Shown here: positions 5,551 to 7,885 of the stretch, piece by piece
Numbering within the stretch: position 1 is the first letter of the stretch
Layout of the letters: each line of letters opens with the position of its first letter
Assembly (NCBI GenBank): GCA_028682925.1
Contig: JAJRAG010000026.1
Coordinates: 1 to 7,885, forward strand
Length of the DNA: 7,885 nucleotides
From: Methanomassiliicoccales archaeon
Lineage (GTDB): Archaea; Thermoplasmatota; Thermoplasmata; Methanomassiliicoccales; JACIVX01
Direction: 5' to 3'
Made by a program: the position numbers and the translations under genes
Notes under the pieces: model-generated
The model's database searches: none
What the model was told of the DNA's origin: nothing
The model's input: only the letters and a program-made list of their open reading frames with translations

Positions 5551-6357
5551 TTGGCTTGCGTGGTGTGCGGTGTGGAGACGAAAGGTGCCGCGCTCCTCTG
5601 CGGGAGATGTCTAGGGAAAATAGACGATCCTTTGGTCTTCCTGCCTGTTTCCCTCGATCCCATTTCTGACCATCGACTGTTCCAGGTCGCGAGCGCTTCA
5701 TTGCGGATCGGTCCTACGTCGACCGCCGACACGACATTTTCGAAGGGTCTTGAACCAGCGTTACGGCTCAGGGAGATACAAGCCTCGAAGGATGTTGGCA
5801 CGCTTTCCCAGTTCATCAACCGCTACCTCATGGGATTGGGCATTGGACTGTATCTGAGGGGAGACGAGCGGATCCCGAGGAGAGGGCTGATATGGAACAT
5901 CATGAAGGGCGCTGAAGGATTGGAATTCAATACGGAGCAGTGGGCCTCGGCCTCGGTGCGCATGGGGAATATCTACTCTCTTCTGGCGAGGGCATTGTCC
6001 ACCCTTCCTATTGATCCCTCTGTCGCCCTGCCCTTGGCGCAGAGGAATGCCGACACCGCTCGAAGGCTGTACTCCAGGTCTTTGCTATATCCTTCCTTGA
6101 ACCTTGCCTCTTCTGCGAACGAGGCGATGCTCGACCATTGGACGGGGGACTCGAATAAGGCATTGTTGACGATCGAGAGGCTTCTCGGGTTTGAGCTGTC
6201 GGAGGACGACAGAAGCCATCTAATGATAGTGAAGGCGACAATTCTCGTCGATACCGGGGAGACGGCAAAGGCCGTCCAGATAGTGGAAAGTCTCCCAGGT
6301 ATGGTGAAGGATTCAAGGGTCTCGAGATTGAAAGCCCTGACGGAGGGGAGTGAATGA
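5551..6357 (+). CDS. Zinc-ribbon protein with helical, TPR-like C-terminal region
   Basis: I do not recognise this 268-residue family. The N terminus carries two CxxC knuckles, C3-C6 (ACVVCG) and C17-C20 (LLCGRC), the pattern of a small zinc ribbon. The rest is mainly helical, and the part from about 125 to 265 shows TPR-like helix pairs (for example NKALLTIERLLG followed by RSHLMIVKATILVDTGETAKAVQIVESL). There is no signal peptide or membrane segment, so it is probably cytoplasmic. The start is TTG at 5551: an in-frame TGA lies at 5536-5538, and later GTG codons at 5560 and 5563 would remove the first cysteine of the zinc ribbon. A weak GGTG at 5542-5545 may serve as the ribosome site. Its last bases overlap the next gene in ATGA, so the two are translated together and may form one complex. 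Confidence 0.8.
   Translation: MACVVCGVETKGAALLCGRCLGKIDDPLVFLPVSLDPISDHRLFQVASASLRIGPTSTADTTFSKGLEPALRLREIQASKDVGTLSQFINRYLMGLGIGLYLRGDERIPRRGLIWNIMKGAEGLEFNTEQWASASVRMGNIYSLLARALSTLPIDPSVALPLAQRNADTARRLYSRSLLYPSLNLASSANEAMLDHWTGDSNKALLTIERLLGFELSEDDRSHLMIVKATILVDTGETAKAVQIVESLPGMVKDSRVSRLKALTEGSE
6342..6346 (+). promoter_or_regulatory. Shine-Dalgarno deciding the start at 6354
   Basis: GGAGG lies 7 bases before the ATG at 6354, inside the end of the zinc-ribbon gene. This fixes the start of the following TPR gene at the ATGA overlap (6354-6357) and supports translational coupling. Confidence 0.75.
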
Positions 6358-7885
6358 ACGATCTCGGACTGATGATCGATGAGAGTCTTGATGCGCGCAT
6401 CCTCAAAGCCGTCCATGATTTGCCTCCACAAAAGTTCAGGGAGCTATCCATACAATTGCTGGAAAAAATGGGATTGAAGGTCACTGCGGCGATTTTGTCC
6501 GAGGACGTTGTCTTTGTCGAAGGGGAGGGGAAGGAGGGCAGGTATCTCATCATGGTGTCAAAACGCCAGAATCACGCTTCCACCTCAGGTCTGAAATCTA
6601 TAAAGGAAAGGGCTGATGCGGAGGGGCGTTTGCCAGCGTTGATCGTCACCCACGAGATGGACAAGCAGGCGATCGATTATGCGGCATCTGTTGTAATCGC
6701 CTACGCCGACAGACCGAAACTGGTCTCGCTGATGAAAAAGTACGAGATAGCCGCACCTTTGCTTCGCGATGTTGATCGAAAGATATTGGAGAAGGATGGT
6801 GACAGATTCCTGCCGTCGATCGGCAAGCTTGATGGTATCATGGAAGCCGTGGAGGAGAACATCAAGCATTCGCGGTACAATGAGGCGCTGGTCGAGCTTG
6901 ATAGGGCGCTGAGATTCAAACCTACACATTTCATCGCATGGCAGAAGAAGGCGAGCGTGCTCATGGAGCTGGGTGAGTTCAAGGAAGCGTTGGAGGCGTG
7001 TTCGAAGGCAACCGAGCTGAGGCCGACCGATGCGTCTTCGTGGTACGTCATGGGTTTGATCCATCATGAGCTGGGGGATTTCGATGAAGAGATCAGATCT
7101 TACGACATGGCTCTGAGGTTCTCTCCCCGAATGAGCGCCGCTTTGTTGAACAAGGGTGCAACCCTGTTCCAGCTTGGAAGGCAGGAGGAAGCTCTCAGAA
7201 TCTACGACAGTCTGCTTGTGTACTACCCCAACAGCCCTCGAGCGCTCAACAACCGGGGTCTCGTGTTGAAAGCGATGAAGAAACCGGATGAGGCACTGCA
7301 AGCATTCGACACGGCGGCTGCCAACGATCCCGCTTATGTCGATCCCTTGGTCAACAAAGGATCATTGCTCTCCGAGCTGGGAAGGTACAACGAGGCCATC
7401 GAGACGTGGAAAGAAGCGGTTACGATCCAGAGAGGGAGCGCGGGAATCTGGATGAGATTGGGTCAGTCCCAGAAGGTAGCCGGAATGTTTGAAGAGGCGG
7501 CGAAGTCCTTTGCTGTCGCGGTGGTGCTGGACCCAGGAATCGCCGAGGCGTCGAGGGAAAGGGACGAGGCCCTTGCTGCCGCCGGAATGATCGGCAGGAA
7601 GGTTGTGAAGAAGGAGACCGGCGATCTTTGTCGGGAGTACATTGCGGCGTCGATTCTGCTAAGGGCGGCCGGCGAGCTCGAGCAATCGCTGCGGGAGCTC
7701 GAGAAGTGCGGGGAACTGGAATCAGGAATTCCTGTTGTGTATCTTCATCAGGCCGGTCTGCTTCTTGAACTGGGTCGTCTGGAGGAGGCACTGGTCGCTC
7801 TAAAGGAAGGCGTCAGGGAGGACCCCCGGAACGCCGATATCATGCTCGACTTGGAAGCCCTTACCTACCGCATGGGACGTAAGGA
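6354..7885 (+). CDS. Mrr-like domain fused to TPR repeats (partial, at least 510 residues)
   Basis: The frame is open from the ATG at 6354 to the window edge without a stop, so the C terminus is missing. Residues about 20-131 resemble the Mrr/restriction-endonuclease-like fold: PPQKFRELSIQLLEKMGLKV (first helix and strand), SEDVVFVEGEG, YLIMVSKRQ, then LPALIVTHEMDKQAIDYA and VVIAYADRPKLVSLMKKYEI, matching the order of Mrr elements. The lysine of the (E/Q)xK motif is kept (K70), but the position two before it is valine (V68), so nuclease activity is doubtful. From about 160 come tandem 34-residue TPRs, starting near 160, 193, 227, 261, 295, 329 and 363, then a degenerate stretch and another TPR near 460-493. 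The TPRs imply a protein-protein scaffold. The protein is probably cytoplasmic and partners the zinc-ribbon protein encoded by the overlapping upstream gene. Function is unknown. Confidence 0.88.
   Translation, partial: MNDLGLMIDESLDARILKAVHDLPPQKFRELSIQLLEKMGLKVTAAILSEDVVFVEGEGKEGRYLIMVSKRQNHASTSGLKSIKERADAEGRLPALIVTHEMDKQAIDYAASVVIAYADRPKLVSLMKKYEIAAPLLRDVDRKILEKDGDRFLPSIGKLDGIMEAVEENIKHSRYNEALVELDRALRFKPTHFIAWQKKASVLMELGEFKEALEACSKATELRPTDASSWYVMGLIHHELGDFDEEIRSYDMALRFSPRMSAALLNKGATLFQLGRQEEALRIYDSLLVYYPNSPRALNNRGLVLKAMKKPDEALQAFDTAAANDPAYVDPLVNKGSLLSELGRYNEAIETWKEAVTIQRGSAGIWMRLGQSQKVAGMFEEAAKSFAVAVVLDPGIAEASRERDEALAAAGMIGRKVVKKETGDLCREYIAASILLRAAGELEQSLRELEKCGELESGIPVVYLHQAGLLLELGRLEEALVALKEGVREDPRNADIMLDLEALTYRMGRK

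Noticed and set aside
5560..5565. GTG codons as the start of the zinc-ribbon gene
   Set aside because: Starting here would lose the first cysteine of the N-terminal CxxC pair, which together with the second CxxC makes a convincing zinc ribbon; TTG at 5551 keeps it.
5259..5819. A 186-codon minus-strand open frame across the elp3 end and the zinc-ribbon gene start
   Set aside because: It is antisense to the conserved acetyltransferase domain of Elp3 and to the zinc-ribbon gene, and has no recognisable domain.
6585..7301. A 238-codon minus-strand open frame
   Set aside because: It lies entirely antisense to the TPR gene, whose 34-residue repeats are unmistakable; the antisense product is rich in Arg, Gln, His and Leu, as expected from a shadow frame.

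Overview
The window looks archaeal, most likely euryarchaeal and possibly Thermoplasmata-like. Four things point that way: an archaeal-type stand-alone Elp3, TATA-box/BRE-like promoters close to start codons, GTG and TTG starts with little or no leader, and a TPR protein with an Mrr-like N-terminal domain of a kind I associate with archaeal genomes. The assignment rests on sequence character only and the genus is not determinable. No tRNA, rRNA, CRISPR array, insertion sequence or origin was seen.

Layout. Positions 1-180 (+) are the 3' end of an unidentified gene. It converges on, and overlaps by 4 bases, the end of a minus-strand ABC transporter cluster (177-2912). Read in its own direction, that cluster is: substrate-binding lipoprotein (2912 to 1821), a 64-base gap with a T-rich element, permease (1756 to 932), then ATPase (950 to 177), which overlaps the permease by 19 bases. 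This is a nitrate/sulfonate/taurine-type (NrtABC/SsuABC/TauABC) importer whose substrate cannot be read from the sequence. A divergent regulatory region (2913-3148) carries a TATA box on each strand and two short palindromes. It separates the transporter from a plus-strand winged-helix regulator (3149-3601) and a directly abutting conserved 95-residue protein (3602-3889). Next comes an Elp3 radical-SAM/acetyltransferase tRNA-modifying enzyme (3963-5510) with its own promoter. Last is a two-gene unit: a zinc-ribbon helical protein (5551-6357) and a large TPR protein with an Mrr-like N-terminal domain, which starts in an ATGA overlap at 6354 and runs off the end of the window.

The most unusual observation is the substrate-binding protein. 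It appears to be circularly permuted. The stretch normally found at the mature N terminus (the GDLHQ, MGYLGSPP, SEGSAI and KTIATPGPSSIQ motifs) lies at the C terminus, and the normally later stretch (IAP, RGDVDGGVSWEPYV, HPCC) follows the lipobox directly, all in one uninterrupted reading frame. The second point of interest is the Mrr-like/TPR protein, whose nuclease-like domain keeps the lysine but seems to lack the acidic or glutamine residue two positions before it. This suggests a binding or scaffold role rather than cleavage.
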